Source: Trichopria drosophilae (lineage: Eukaryota > Arthropoda > Insecta > Hymenoptera > Diapriidae). Taken from it: a DNA stretch of 64,000 nucleotides. The stretch lies in contig CM059587.1 of NCBI GenBank assembly GCA_030407085.1, positions 94,235,001 through 94,299,000 of the forward strand, read 5' to 3'. Each line of letters begins with the position of its first letter. The stretch's first letter is position 1. The position numbers and the translations under genes are program-made. Positions 1 through 13,290 of the stretch are shown here, one piece after another. The notes below the pieces were generated by a model. That model did no database searches and had not been told where the DNA came from. It saw only the letters and a list, made by a program, of their open reading frames with translations.

Positions 1-2180
1 CCAGTGGACCAAATACGTCCATAGACATCCGTTATGTCGGAAGATATTATTGAAACTCACAAAAGTGGACTTGAGTGATATTAATTGTCAAACAATGAAT
101 AAAACAACAAAAATATAGTTATATCTTATTTGTAGCGATAATTAGAATTAGTCTGAACTTCAGAATTTATGATTCTTGACGTTCTTTTATTTAAATGATA
201 TTATGGAATAATTATTTGCAAATAATTGACTAAATGATGTAGTATCTTGGCACCATATTTAATGACAGACAGTCAGAGACATAAGAAAAATTCCTATTCT
301 AAAAGAGTCATTATAAATCGACTGCAGTCTACTAAAATTCGTTTTCCACTGTCCAGAATCGGCTTTGAACGTTTGACTATTAGGTCTACTCAAAGTCAGC
401 TATTGACTATGAAAGTTCAACTCTTCGTTGACTTTTAGTCGGCTATTACTTTTGTGAAATTTTCCGTAAAAATTGCTGATTTACTATCAGATAGCTATTA
501 CAATATTTAGCTGTGTTTGTTAAAATCATAAAAGTGCAGAACTTGAGCTAAGTGGCTTTCAGGTAGAAACCCTTTAATTCGGATCGGATTTGTCAATAAT
601 ATTTTGTTTTTGTCAGTATGTGCCTATCGAAATAAAGGAGACATCCTGGCTGAAGAATATAGAATTTATGTAATTTCAGGATGAAATCAGCACCCACCAT
701 CACTGGACGTCATTTAGACAATAAAAAATTTGTGGTTGTCACACAATCGAAAGAAAACGTGGAGATGATCATGGTTATACCGATAAAACATTATTAAATA
801 GATGATGAAGAAAGATGATTTCGTGATGACGAAATAGAAGATTCTATTACTGAGAGGCTGGTGTGCTAAATCATGAAACCACAGCATGATGGAGCAATCC
901 CAGCATCATTGATGTACGTGTATGTAAGCATCTCAAAAAATAAAGATTTGTGATCACTTCTTAAAACTTACGTCAGGTTTCTTTCTTTCTATAGATGCTA
1001 ACAATAAATCATAATATCATGCAACCCAGTCGAAAATGACCGACATTTAATGATGATAAGCTAAAGGGACTCAGCGTTGTAAACTCACCTAATCACCAAT
1101 GACAAACAGTATTCACGGATGTAATCCTGGATTTGCAGCATTGTTCCATCATTTCAAATGCTAATTTAGATATTGTAAATTTCTCAAAATGTAATTTCTT
1201 ATGTCAAACGTAATCTCCTGTAAGTGAAGATTCTGTAAAGTTAGCAGGGAACTTTAAAATTGGAAGGTTGTTTAGTTATAAAGTAAAAGGTGCTTAAAAA
1301 AGTAAGTGACTCGATACCGGAGGGGTAAAAAACGTCTTTTAAAGCAGATTCCATCCGCGAAGCAGGAAAGTCAAAGATAGAACTACGTTGGAAAAGAGGG
1401 GTGGAAGAAGACGTCGAAATGAAAAGAGGAGTATGGAGGGTTGATCAGATCAGCAAAGAAGATGTATGAAATTCCGGCGCCTCCTAGTCGGTTTTCTTCC
1501 GCTCGCTGGGGTAGAATATATTGGATTCTGGTAGTCAATAGAGGCAGTTAGGGGCGGCAACACGCACCCAGCGGCAGTCATTTTATCACGCGCCTTGATA
1601 TACTAGGCGGCCGCTGTTAGAGGGGTTAATCTCTCACGCTCGGTTAGCTTCTATTTCTAACCTCGCTTCCTCTCCGGTTCGCACATGTGCGACACCATCG
1701 ATGCTCAAACCAGTATACAATGAACTTTATAGAAAGTGTTATGCAAAGTAGACACCTTTTTTAGGCATGGAATTAATCTCATGCATAGTTATTCCCAATT
1801 GCTGATCTACTCGAGTGTCGACAAATTTTTGATTATGGGATAAATGCTGAGTCGACCCCCAATCCTATTAAAAATTAGTTGAAATGCTTTTATTGTTATG
1901 TTGATAGTTTCATCGACTGCTATGGTTTTGTTTTTTGGTCAGTTTAAAGAGAAGAGACATTATTTTAGAAGAGGAAAAGAGTGACTTCGTTGACGATATA
2001 TTATAGCTGGAGAGATGGTTGAAGATTTTAACAAATTTATTGAAAAAAGAGTGTGTCAGGTTAGTCGCAATGTAATATACACCTAGTAAGACGACATTTC
2101 TATAATGAGAACAAAATAGTGTCGCATGCATCCCTAGCGGCAATAAAGTCGACTAGTCTTGTAAAGTGTTGGCCAACCTA
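1..2180. other. intergenic; AT-rich with a GC-richer patch at 1340-1700
   Basis: No gene recognised. The patch at about 1340-1700 is purine-rich and then GC-rich, and ends in a perfect palindrome TCGCACATGTGCGA (1679-1692) centred on a CACATGTG E-box. A longer version recurs at 27351-27366. The rest is AT-rich with only short random open frames. Confidence 0.5.
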
Positions 2181-2182
2181 TT

Positions 2183-2370
2183 GTCGGAATACAGCCGGGT
2201 TGCTCTACTTGCATTCAGAATAGATCGAGCTACCTGACCGGGTCCTGATCAGGTAAACCCTTCAGGTAACTAACCGGGCGATAGTCGGGATCCAGCTAGA
2301 TTACCCTGATTGTCTTCGAGGTGTCAATTGGGCTACCTGGCTAACCCGGCGCATTCCCTGAGCACAATCC
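2183..2370. repeat. decayed dispersed repeat rich in CCGGGT / CTACCTG motifs
   Basis: GC-richer stretch with recurring CCGGGT, CTACCTG and CAGGTAA words. Its first 55 bp (GTCGGAAT..TTGCATTC) resemble 15843-15900, so this looks like an old interspersed repeat. No open frame or terminal repeat is identified. Confidence 0.4.
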
Positions 2371-2656
2371 TGTTTCTATCCAGGCCAAATTAGGCTAACT
2401 CTACCCCAGAGAATATCCATCCCGTCCTTATGATCCTTTTTACTACAAAATAATGTTTTCCTCTTATAAGTAGTGACAGAGACAACTTTTGACCAGTTGA
2501 GGCTATTTTCTCTGAGTTTTATTGGTGTAAATATGTCATGAAGTAAAAAATCCTTCAAAATGAACCATTTTACGAGAAAATTATCTCATAAAATATAAAA
2601 CTACTTCAGAAAAGAAAAAGAAAATAAATTTTAAAATCCATACCTTGAACACGTGT

Positions 2657-2815
2657 ATTCTTCCTGGTATCATTGGAGGTCAACGCGGATGATGATGAGG
2701 TGTCAAAATTTGCGGGATTTAGTAATTATTCAAAAAGATCCATTTGATGAACATATAAATGTATCTACAGAATGCAGCAACATGGAAAATGATTACATTC
2801 AATCGAAGGATAGAT
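2657..2815. repeat. dispersed repeat A, copy 1
   Basis: Shares ordered blocks with 3955-4141: TTCCTGG, GAGGTGTCA, ATTCAAAAAGA with CCATTTGA, GAACATA, ATCT.CAGAATG and ACATGGAA. The two copies are diverged, and the second holds an extra segment of about 33 bp. No recognisable protein. Confidence 0.6.
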
Positions 2816-2880
2816 GCTTATATGAATATAAAAAATGTTGGTTTCAATATATTTAACACGAACCTATTGCACCTATTACT

Positions 2881-2937
2881 TCCTCCTAACATAGAATTGT
2901 GCATTGTCGAATACCGCGATTAAATTTTTCTAAAGAT
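2881..2937. repeat. dispersed repeat B, copy 1
   Basis: Immediately follows repeat A copy 1. It matches 12065-12127 through TCCT, GAATTGTG.ATTG and CGATTAAATTTTTCTAAAGA. Repeats A and B may be pieces of one larger element. Confidence 0.6.
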
Positions 2938-3367
2938 GTTGTTTAGTTTACTGGATCAAAATACACCACAAAAATGTGTGAAAGTGAAGATATATTTCGC
3001 TTTAAAATAGTGTAATTACCTTCTCGACTTTACTGATGAACGTTCATAACAATGGAAAGCAGTAGAATCAACAAAGCTTTATGTTGGCCTTGAAGAACAA
3101 GTGGCTTAGGATTAACCAAACAATAAACGAGATTAAAGATAGACATAATTGTCTGCATTCATAATGGCTTGCGGATCAGTTTTAAGTCCATCATCAATCC
3201 GTGTTTGAGTTTGACACTCGATTACCTGCGATAAGGATCTCTTGCGTCGAAAAAATCGCATAACCAAGCATCGTCGATGAATGCATCGTTGGATTCATCT
3301 GACGTTTCAGTCATAGGACCACGATTGGGCATTAAAGCTGTAATCGGTACTCGTAAAAGCTCCTTCC

Positions 3368-3396
3368 CTCTCTCTCTCTCTCTCTCTCGCTCTCTC
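3368..3396. repeat. (CT)n microsatellite
   Basis: About 14 CT units with a single GC interruption. A simple sequence repeat in an intergenic region. Confidence 0.95.
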
Positions 3397-3954
3397 ATAC
3401 GCCCTTCTACGAACCATAACCCAAATTGTTAATCACACGTCGGCTCGCTATCGCAACACACATTACCATCTGAATGTAGCTATTCGGGAAGGGCGCTACG
3501 TGTTATAAGGGGGGTTGTAAGCAGTAGATACATTATTCTATGGGAGCCATAATGTAATATGGCATAGGGTAGACTCTTATCGGGCCAACGCCGATAAGAC
3601 GCCCGCCTGCAGTTATCCAGTTAGCGCTTATTGTTCAACGATTTTAGATCCTCCACCGATAGGTCGCGCTTCTCCAGCTGCACCAGGAATTTTCCCTACG
3701 TTTTTGCTTAGTATTCCTTTTTGTTTGCTCTTTGCTCTTACGAATAGATGACAAGAAACGACGTGGCAGAAACGCGCCAGCGTAATCGAGCACGTGCCCA
3801 AAATAACTGAATACTAGAACAAATGACGCGGCCAGGCGGACTTTGATTCATGGAGACTTTAAAGCGATGACTTTCTGGTGAGTTATTTAACAACTTGACA
3901 TTTTGATTTATCATTTTATTTTCCTTTCTCTCCATCAATGAAATTCACGTTAGT

Positions 3955-4141
3955 GTTCTTCCTGGAGGGTTTCATTGCGCGCCGACGAGGTGTCAGAATT
4001 TAGGAATTGTTGTTCAAAAAGACCCATTTGACTTCATTGCTAGGTTCTCAAGGCAGTATTATGCTGAACATAATAATAGATCTCCAGAATGTGGTAACTA
4101 CATGGAATATAATGCAAGTCAATCATTTGATAGGGACATAT
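3955..4141. repeat. dispersed repeat A, copy 2
   Basis: Direct-orientation relative of 2657-2815, with the same block order and an insertion of about 33 bp after CCCATTTGA. Probably a fragment of an old transposable element. Neither copy keeps a long open frame. Confidence 0.6.
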
Positions 4142-7100
4142 CATATAGATTCCGTGACGTTTAATGATACATATTTGGTGGCCAATAGCTATTAAATTAT
4201 CACATGAAAATACCCGGATGATCACTTGAAATCCTCGATAACATCATCTCATGTATAAAATTCTCGTCCAAAGTATACCTGGAATATTCAAATTTACCTC
4301 TAAGCATTTATTACTGAAGATACGCTCCTTACCCGATAATACGTTCTGCTACAACTTAGGTTGGAGTAGATTAGGTATATTCTCATATTTATCTAACCAG
4401 TTTATGTTTCCTAACTTCCCAACCCGGATACAATTACCTATATTTTATAATGTTCACAAAGAACGTTAAACTACTTACAATGTTTGAGATTATAGGAAAT
4501 GTCAGGCCATGTGTTCGCTTAGTTCGAAAAAGGGGGAGTTCAGATTTATTATAGGACTAGTCTTTAAACACTTCCGGTGATCAAAGTGGAATACTTTTCA
4601 GAAGGTGACTATAATCTTAGTATCCAATTGATGGAATGGCGGAGTCAGCAGGTTTTGTTTATGAGAATCTGCTAACTGTTGCCATTCGATGGTTCATCCC
4701 ATAACCATATTTTCGCAAGCGTTATTGGATTGTTCGTATATTTCCAGTTGGTTCCCACATGTGCATCCATCAATAGGTGACTTTAGGAGATCATCAAGAC
4801 TTCGAAATGTCCTGCTAACTTTCTCGAGGATGTTATTGGTCCAGAGAATGCTCTGAGGATCGTAATAGGATGACAAAATCGGTTATTAGGTTGTCACACT
4901 CAGTCCTACATAAACAAATTGCGTTTAACTAACCAAGATTTTTGTTGACAGTATTTCGCAAACACCATTGTGGTCCATCCAGATTAACAAGGTCAACACT
5001 GCTGACAATTGTTTATGCATCGCAGAGTTTACTGAAGAATGTCTGATACCATCCTAGTTCAGATCATGAGTACTTACTTGGCCACGCATACAAAACTATG
5101 ATCTATGATTAACCATCAGACAGACATGTTGGATATTAGAAATAATAATCAATGTCATCAATCATCAAAATAATGTTGGTCAAAAACGATTTCGTTGACA
5201 AAGTACTAAGTGTAGTTCAAGTAGAGGAGGAAGGAGCACGTAAGATCGGCCCACCTCTAAGGTAAATACAATCGGTCCTTCGAAATTGGAAGTGAGCAGG
5301 TTCAAGATCGGTAAGAGCCTGGTTCGAAAGAGGCAAAAATGAGCGCGTAAACCAAAAGCAAGAAAACGCTCGAAAAAAGGCAGAATACGAAGAATCCACG
5401 GGAAGAAAGAGTAAAAAGAGAAGGAATAACGAAACGGCGAGAGAGTCTCTTGGCTCTTGGAGTGTATAAACCGGCCATTAGTATCGGTCGGCTACTGTCC
5501 ATTGTTTCGTGTTTGCAGTAACAATTGACGGGGCCTCTCGCGGTGTTCGGTCGTCTCGTTAGCGCAGCGCCCCCAGCACTGAGGACAGCATTGTCCGGTA
5601 CGTTTAGCACCCGCGGAAAAATCCTAACGAGCTCTCTCGCGCGGCCCTCCGTTTAACACCTATCGGCGGGGGCCGTTGGTTTTTCGAACCTGACTTCTAA
5701 AAACAAAACGTTAAAAAACCGAGCCGCCAAAGCGCCGCCAGAAAGAAATCGCTGTCAACAATGATTCTCACACATTATACTCATCCGTAATAATGAAGAA
5801 CAAAGAGTCAATTGTCAAAGATCAAGTGCTGGAAATTTAGACTGGTTTCCCATGACTAATTCCTCCGGATAATGAAAAGCAATTACCACAATCTGCGTCA
5901 ATTTAAATCTTGTGCTACTGTATCAGTTACGTGTTTCATTTTAATATATGGAAAAATTATAATGGCGTAGGAAACATTCTAATAGCATATTCAGGTCCAA
6001 TATATCTTCGATCTAACTGGTAACATGATAGGGCATTAAAAGTTCACATGGAAACCAATTTCTGAAATATCCACAGAATCTCCGACGTAATTTATGACCT
6101 AAAAGCTACCTTAGCATGATATGCGCATGATAATTATTATGATAATTACAAATAATTATGTAGAAGCTCAAGATATTACTATTTCTCATGAGGTACACTC
6201 TGTAGAGCCTTTAATTGCTGGAACCAACATTTTGGTTGTTGCACACTCTTTATTGAAATTTACTTGGCTGGAAAAGTTGTAATTGACTAATTGCATATGG
6301 CGCATGAACAAATTTAGAAAAGTTAGGTTAGCGCAACCGAAGACTATTATCATGATTGTGAATGATGAATGACGATTAATCTTAGTTTATATTTCTGAAC
6401 ATTGAGTGGATATCAAAGTCGGACAGTCTTGCAACTCAAACCCATTTTCGCAACTGAACCCACCAACTTAAGTAACTCATTGAAAGCTTATAATATCGGA
6501 ATTACATATTAGTACAATTTCGTAAACAAAAATTGACATTGCGAAACGTAAGAATAAGGAAGTCGGAAGTCACGCAGGACTGGAATTACGTTTTCTTTCT
6601 TTTATAATTGTTTGTATTTTTGGTAAATCTTAGGAAAGATTCGGCCACCTCAAACAAAAAATGTCCAACGTATTTTGAGCTGCTTTTTTCTCTATAGAAA
6701 GCGCAAAGTAGTTACGACGATCATGACACCTATAGAACCACTAGTGGATGTAAGAAGAACTATAAACGATAGGATAAAAGGAACATTGTCGAGTATTCTC
6801 ATGTTCAGCGTTCATTTACGGGCTTACTGTTAACTTAAAAAAAAACATGTGATCTTTTTTGTAGAGAATTTTCCTATCTCAATTTTTTATTACAAATATT
6901 TTATTGTCAGACTCATAGTTTTTGAGATAAATGCAAAAAACTGACAAAAAACGCATTGTTTGACGGGTGTTTCAAAATTGCGGCCAGGATAGGACCGAGC
7001 GCCGATTGGGTAATAAATAAACTTGCAAATGAATAAAAACAAACAAAGATAGTGCATATAAAAGTTGACTTTTGCGGGACTGGATTGTGAAGTGAACAGT

Positions 7101-8448
7101 CTAACTATTGTTTAGTCGTAATATTATTTCGCTATATTACGTAAAAATCTTACGGTGCACGTCAATATTTAAAAAAATTACGCTGTTAAAAAAATGAATG
7201 TAGTGTACATTAAATGTATATTCAATTAATGACATATTTAACAGTCTATTAATACACGAAAAGTTTCACTATAAGACTGTACAGCTTGTCGTTTAGAAGT
7301 AACAGCAGAATTGAACGAGGACGCTTAGAAGATTCGCGGAAATATAAACAAAACAAATACGTGTTTATTTACATTACGCAACAGACCGCATTGCATAACT
7401 TGCTTGAACGCAAACATTTTAAGTAACTCATAAAAATATACATTTCATTAAATTTGTCATTTTCAGTAAATAATACATGGAAAATCGAAAACGTTCCTGA
7501 ATAAAAAATATAGGGTCCAAAAGTTATTGCTCAAAAATATATTATGCCGATATACTTTTTAGTTATTTAAAAATATAAGTTTTGCGATTTACATACTGGA
7601 ACTCTGTGAAATTTAATTTAACTAAATTTTGTTGCCCAGTAAATACAGAAATCGTCGAGCGGAACTCTGTTGAATTAAGACAAAACGTAGTTTTCAGAAA
7701 TAATTCAAAACATAGAGGATTAAATGGTGTAGCACTTTAAAAATTTGCATTTGGATGTCATGTATCTATAGTTTAAAATACCCAAATATTTCATCCAATA
7801 TTGGAAATATGGAAAGAAAGCATGGTTTGTCAACATTTCTTTAATTTCCCCCACGTTTAAAATGAAACTAACTTGTTTTCGGCCATCACACAATAAAGTA
7901 ATATTTGTGCGAGCAAATCCAAAATTACAATTATAATGCAGTATTAACATTATGTTTTATATGTTATCAGTTTTAAGATAAAACTCGTATGCAATTGTCA
8001 TTATGATTTCATGAAAGATACATTTATAATTTATATAAATACTTAAACTGGGAATACAAATATAGATTAAATAAAATAATTTTATACAATAACATAGCAT
8101 ATTTTATTGCTTTCCGTCCAATTTTAAAGATTTACAAAACAAAGGAAGTAGAATGTACAAAACTTAAAGAATTTATTCTAATTATGAAAGTCGTTAATTT
8201 TACTGCACTAAAAATAATTAAACGAAGTAAGAAGGACATTTAATTTTTTGTTATTTTGCGACCAACCGATAATTGACCTTAAGTAAAGTGCTAATTTTGT
8301 TGTCTTTATGAGATTATTATCTGACATTTTCTTGTTACGTTATAATTAAAAATAAACTATTTATCTCTGTAAACGTTATATTTGCTAATCAATATCATAG
8401 AAATAAAAAGCAATTGAACTAAAAAGTCGTGCATTTTATTATTTTCTA
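4142..8448. other. intergenic; GC-rich island at 5200-5700, otherwise AT-rich
   Basis: No gene recognised. The island at about 5200-5700 has many CG dinucleotides (GCGCGGCC, GCGCAGCGCC) and overlapping spurious frames with no known domain. It may be an enhancer or an old insertion. From 5760 to 8448 the sequence is AT-rich with nothing identifiable. Confidence 0.5.
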
Positions 8449-9282
8449 CACTCAGAAAAAAAACTAGTAGAAATGACAATTTTTATTATTATGTATCATA
8501 GTGTGAAATGAGGACTAGGCATGGTAATAGTTAAAATAACTATTCTGAAATAGTAAAGTTTAACTATTGTTTCACGATTCAAAATGCTTTTTATCATAAT
8601 ATACAAATATACTCAACTATTTTGAAATTATCATTTCAGAAAATAACTACCATCACTTGGAGAAATTATATAAGACATCGTCACAAACATATGGAAAGGA
8701 GTCAATATTTACTTTTTAAAAATATTTGTAAACTATATATATAATAGCATATGAAAAGTCAACTTTTCTCTCTTCGTTCTTTATTTAAGATAAACAAGGA
8801 AACAAAAAGAAAAACAAAAAATCAATACTGCGCTAAGTTTGTGAATGTTACACTCTAACCAGTTAAAAAATGTATTGTGCCATTATACACACAAATTTCA
8901 ATATCGTGTAACTAATAGATACGCGTGTGTATATGACATGCATTATGTATTATCACATCTTGACCCCCGATGGTTCTTCTTATGACCAAATGAAAATCCA
9001 CTTCAATAACGGGAGCCACGGGTTCGAAGAAAAAAATCTGCGAACGCCGAGTCGCCACCTAGCGGAATAAAAACACACGGGGTGCGAAAGTCTTTACTAT
9101 GGATTTATAGTAAATACAAACTTTAACTGTGAATAATAGTAAATATAAAGATTTACTACGAGACATAGTGTGAAATGAGGACTACACTAGATTAGTTTTT
9201 TAACTATTTTTCATAGTAGTTTTAACTATATTTTCCACCTATGTGATATAGTCCATTTTAACTATCGATTTTTTTCTCAGTG
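8449..9282. mobile_element. 834-bp MITE with CACTGAGAAAAAAA inverted ends and TA duplication
   Basis: The left end CACTCAGAAAAAAA (8449-8462) and right end TTTTTTTCTCAGTG (9269-9282) are inverted repeats differing at one base. Both are flanked by TA (8447-8448 and 9283-9284), the target duplication of Tc1/mariner-like transposons. A perfect 21-bp direct repeat beginning CATAGTGTGAAATG occurs at 8497-8517 and 9164-9184, near each end. There is no transposase frame, so it is non-autonomous. It could also be two nested copies of a shorter element. Confidence 0.6.
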
Positions 9283-9284
9283 TA

Positions 9285-11189
9285 GATACTTACGTACCAA
9301 ATTTATTTTTGTTAACGAATTTTTATTCAGCAAAGACGTAATTTGTTAAAAAATGTCAACGGACAACCCATAATTTTAACGTCTTTAGGTGACAACAGTA
9401 CGAGAAAAATCTCTTTCGAGTGAAAATCACATTTGTAAAGATTATTCCGCAGTGAATTGAAATTTCTAACAAAAATATCTTTACGCCGCTGTGTATTACG
9501 TCGGGAAAAGCAAATATTGAAAACTGAACAAATAGACTGTAAAATTACTAAGAAACGTTAATAACAGTGGTATAATAAGTAATTGTTACAGTGTATTATA
9601 GAAATATTGACCAACCAAATTAACACCGTGCCGGTTACGTGAATATATTCTTATGTAAATATATCAAGATGTTTTATCTCTACAGAGTAATGAGTGTCAT
9701 TCACGGGTTTCACTACTAAAATTATACTACTAATTATAATATACTAATTAATTATAAGTAATTTTTCATGCGATCTGTTGTTGATGTTCAATAAATTATT
9801 CCTTTAGTTTCAACTTACGATATCATCAGCAGGTCGACCACAATGGTAAACGAATTTTTAAGAATGTTTCTTTTTTTATTTTTTACGTTTTTGCGGTTAT
9901 TTTACCATTTTTTGTTAAATTCGATTAAATTTTTATTGTAATATTTGTAATACATTGTCATTAATTATTTTGTCATTTTTCCAAATGTCAATATACGATA
10001 TTCCAACACAGAATTTTATCGACAGTCTACATCTTGACATAATGTTGCTACCACTATATAACGATACTATTAAAGCGACTAACGTAATGTTTAATGTTCA
10101 GTAGTTTATATTGCTATTCGCAATGGCCCACCCTATTTATGCTTCACTATTTATTTTTATGAGATTCTTTTAAAACTTTTTTGCAAATACTGTTCGCCGT
10201 AAGCCATTGAATCGGCCATTTTGAATACTGCAAAGCTAATCTTGAAAATCATTTATTAGCTATTTTCGCTATTCCCAGCCTTTTACGAAAATTCGTATGC
10301 TATATTGAACCCCCATTTTAAGTTATACAATTGTTACAAATAGTTCGCGATCATCGACTTTGAGAACTCAGTATGTCATGTTTTATTTACATTCTTCGTT
10401 ACGGTTCATGAATACTGACCAAAAATATTCCCCTGTATGACGTCATCTGGTTTAGTGGATTTTATACTTCTAAGCGCACAACGCAAAGTGGACTAGGCGA
10501 TGGTTTTTAACTTTCATTTTCATTACTTCATTCAAAATCTATTTATTTTATTATTTTCTTTAGGATATTAATATTTTAACTTATTCTGAGAAATTATACA
10601 TAGTAATTCACAAATAATTTTAATTTTCCTTCATGTACTAAGAGAAATGTTTGTTTACAATTAATGTAGTAGCTTCATAGTAAAGCTAACAGAATTTAGA
10701 ATTTGATCTTAAGGTGAAGTACTTTAGCCTGAAGTTACCGCAATCGCAGATTCCGTTAAATTTGTTATGTTAATATATAGTTAATATAAGAATTTAAAAT
10801 AATAATGTTGGGAACATTACGTAACATACAGTATATTTACGCGCTTACAGTTTCGCCGAAACAGACGTAAACAAACATACACATGCGCAGCATTCGATTT
10901 TCTGCGAATTTTTCGAGGCATTGTCGACATGAACAGTTCAAACAACGGAATTTAATATAAGATTTATTAACAGTTAACGAACGCTCATTGAATGTTAAAA
11001 TATACGATTTAATATACAATAAAATTGCAGGAAATTGCTGGTATTTTCATTTCAAAGTTACCTGTCATTTTTGGCTTTTATAGTTACTGTTATAACTTTA
11101 CAGTTAATGTAAAGGCTTTGAAATTAGTCTACATTAACTATTACTAAACAATTTATCTCAGGGTGCAGAGTCAGCGACTCAGTACAAAA
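9285..11189. other. intergenic AT-rich stretch, nothing recognised
   Basis: Only short random open frames. A single GGCCATTTTGAAT word near 10212 belongs to the interspersed family described at 21600. An AT-rich segment near 11130-11165 ends in ATCTCAGGGTG, loosely like the right end of the MITE at 9282, but no partner end was found. Confidence 0.4.
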
Positions 11190-11700
11190 GGACGAATAGG
11201 GACCTTCCATTTTGAATTTTAAAATCTGAGTTCAAATTAGTCCTCAGGGGATACCAAAATGTTCAAAATGTGTTTTATATCAATCAAGTTACTTTTTATA
11301 TTTCTGTGCACCAATTTGGCTTCGACATTGTGCATTTTCAAAGTCACATTCATAGTCAGCAACGTCGAAAACCCTCGAGTAACAAATTCCAGCTTTTTTT
11401 CGTGAATGTTTCAAAGGGCCAAGGGTCCGCTAAATACCGACTTGCTATTTTCATCAAACTGGGCTTTACCGACGGCGTTTTTCTTTGAAAAACACATATT
11501 TCAGGATGAATTCATAATGAATTACTGTTACAGAGCGTATTTAGGTATTTTTTACGAATGTAAACGAAGGTTCAGCAATATCGGTTTAGAATTTCATTAC
11601 AAAAATATATTCTTGCGAATTCTCACCCAATTTCGTACCAATCTCGCAGAAGCTTGTCTGTCTTTTTTATCCTACATGAGGGGGGGGGGAGGCCCCCTAA
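11190..11700. repeat. ATGGCGGA/CAGCGACCCC interspersed repeat cluster, diverged
   Basis: Contains CCATTTTGAAT (11207), CAGCAACGTCGAAAACC (from 11357) and related words. It ends with a G10 run that can pair with a C5 run (11680-11696). The two overlapping open frames of 72 and 109 codons resemble no protein I know and are probably repeat-derived. Confidence 0.45.
11680..11696. repeat. G-run hairpin 1
   Basis: Ten G residues, AGG, then five C residues: a short potential hairpin or G-rich secondary structure at the end of a repeat cluster. Confidence 0.6.
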
Positions 11701-12064
11701 TTACCAACAAAATGTTCTTTTTGCTTCTGGTGTAGCGTAAATATACATATACATAAATATATAATTGACAAAGAAACATTACGGCTACATTACACGAGCT
11801 ACTTCGTAGAATCTCTTAAGATTAATTAAAAATCTATTTCTCTGGAGATCGCGAAAAGGATAGCTAAGAACATCGCACCCCCACCGGGTGGCGAAACGCC
11901 ACTCTATCTACGTCAGAGAGTCCAATTTTTTCTTTCCAATTGGTGTTATAATTTGGTTGTAAGGAACATTACATGAAAATTTAGTAGTTAATAATAATAG
12001 TTACATTAGTAATCCAACAGTGTCGGAATTTTCCGAACACATTTAACATCGCCCTATTAGATCC

Positions 12065-12127
12065 ATCAGCCACTCCTATTATGGAATTGTGAATTGCCCA
12101 ACACAACGATTAAATTTTTCTAAAGAT
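12065..12127. repeat. dispersed repeat B, copy 2
   Basis: Direct-orientation match to 2881-2937, including the near-exact 20-bp block CGATTAAATTTTTCTAAAGA. It lies in otherwise unassigned sequence. Confidence 0.6.
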
Positions 12128-12349
12128 CCATGCAGAAATCTCATCGAACATGTTCACTCGTTCATTGCCCAACTAACTAAGGAGTGACATGACCATAATC
12201 ATCATAGTTGAAACAACAACGTGTTTGCGATTCGTATTTCCAGGTCTAGACAGATCGTGCTGGTCCAGTGCATGCGCATGCATCGCATCTCGATTTACCA
12301 CTTGGACTGAAAATTACTAAATGAACGCAATAAACGTCAGAAAACGCGA

Positions 12350-12960
12350 CATAAATAGCCAAGCGATATTATCGTCGATTCCGCGTCTCTTTATGCATCT
12401 GCTGCTGCGACTTTGCATCTGCCTTCATCTCTTTACGTCTCTATAACCGTTTCCTTTTTCTCTCATTGCCGTTCCTCCGTTGTTGTCGTCGCATTCGTAC
12501 AAAGACAAAGTTCTCCGAATTGCCGTGTAGGAAGAGCCGAGTACGAGTGAGAGGGTCCCAAGTTTTCTGGGGTGAAAGAGAGACGGTTCTAGAGGATGGC
12601 TGAAGCAAAGGGCAGCGAGTCCGGGAGTATAATATGAGAGGTTGTGAGATATTTATGCCGCGCATTGTTTCACCGCGCGATCCCCGCAAGACAACGACAA
12701 CTTCATTCGAGAGGGACGCTCGAGTTATGAACCTCCTCTCTCAAATACATACATAAACCTGGTGCATACGTGTGCATCACATACAAGACCGCCTTGTATA
12801 CGCGGTTTATTGTTCCCCTCTAGGCCTCCTGGCCGCGTACTTACACGTCACTTTCATCCGATGCCCCTAACCCCGCAGTGTTCCCCAGGTGACTCGAAAA
12901 TATTGCGCGTATGCAGATTATGCCGGACTCCATTTTCCCGCGACCATGACGGCTTGCTGC
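12350..12960. other. GC-rich island, function unknown
   Basis: A sharply GC-richer block in AT-rich surroundings with many CG dinucleotides and spurious frames on both strands (minus 12689-12441, plus 12762-13034) that show no domain. Just upstream at 12269-12282 is the perfect palindrome TGCATGCGCATGCA. Could be a regulatory island. Confidence 0.4.
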
Positions 12961-13084
12961 TCTTAGTCCAGGATTTTCAGGGGGAAATGACCAAGTTACA
13001 GATTAAAATAGATAAAGGGTTATATTTTTTATGAAAAATTAACTTAGGTCCCTACCAACGATATCTATTCTCATAGCATCATGT

Positions 13085-13290
13085 CATTTCTCTTTTAGAA
13101 AATCCAATATGGGGCATGGAATTTGGCGCCCAAAATCCATGTTTTTATGAATTTCAGCCAAAATGGCGGATCCGATTCCATTTATCGCAACAAATGGTAT
13201 AAGATCATTTTAATGTACCGATATAAGGTTTTTAAAGACCATATGGGTATTATTATAATCTCAAAATTTTAAAATACAAAATTGCGGATA
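13085..13290. repeat. ATGGCGGA interspersed repeat, single unit
   Basis: AAAATGGCGGATCCGATTCC at 13160-13179, with nearby AATATGGGGCATGG, matches the core of the family seen at 21.6-22.3 kb and elsewhere. Confidence 0.5.

Noticed and set aside
5310..5340. GAGCCTGGTTCGAAAGAGGC as a possible tRNA T-arm
   Set aside because: No acceptor, D-arm or anticodon arm can be built around it.
5302..5610. A 102-codon minus-strand frame with a hydrophobic segment
   Set aside because: Located in a GC-rich island with several overlapping frames. No family resemblance and no promoter or splice evidence.
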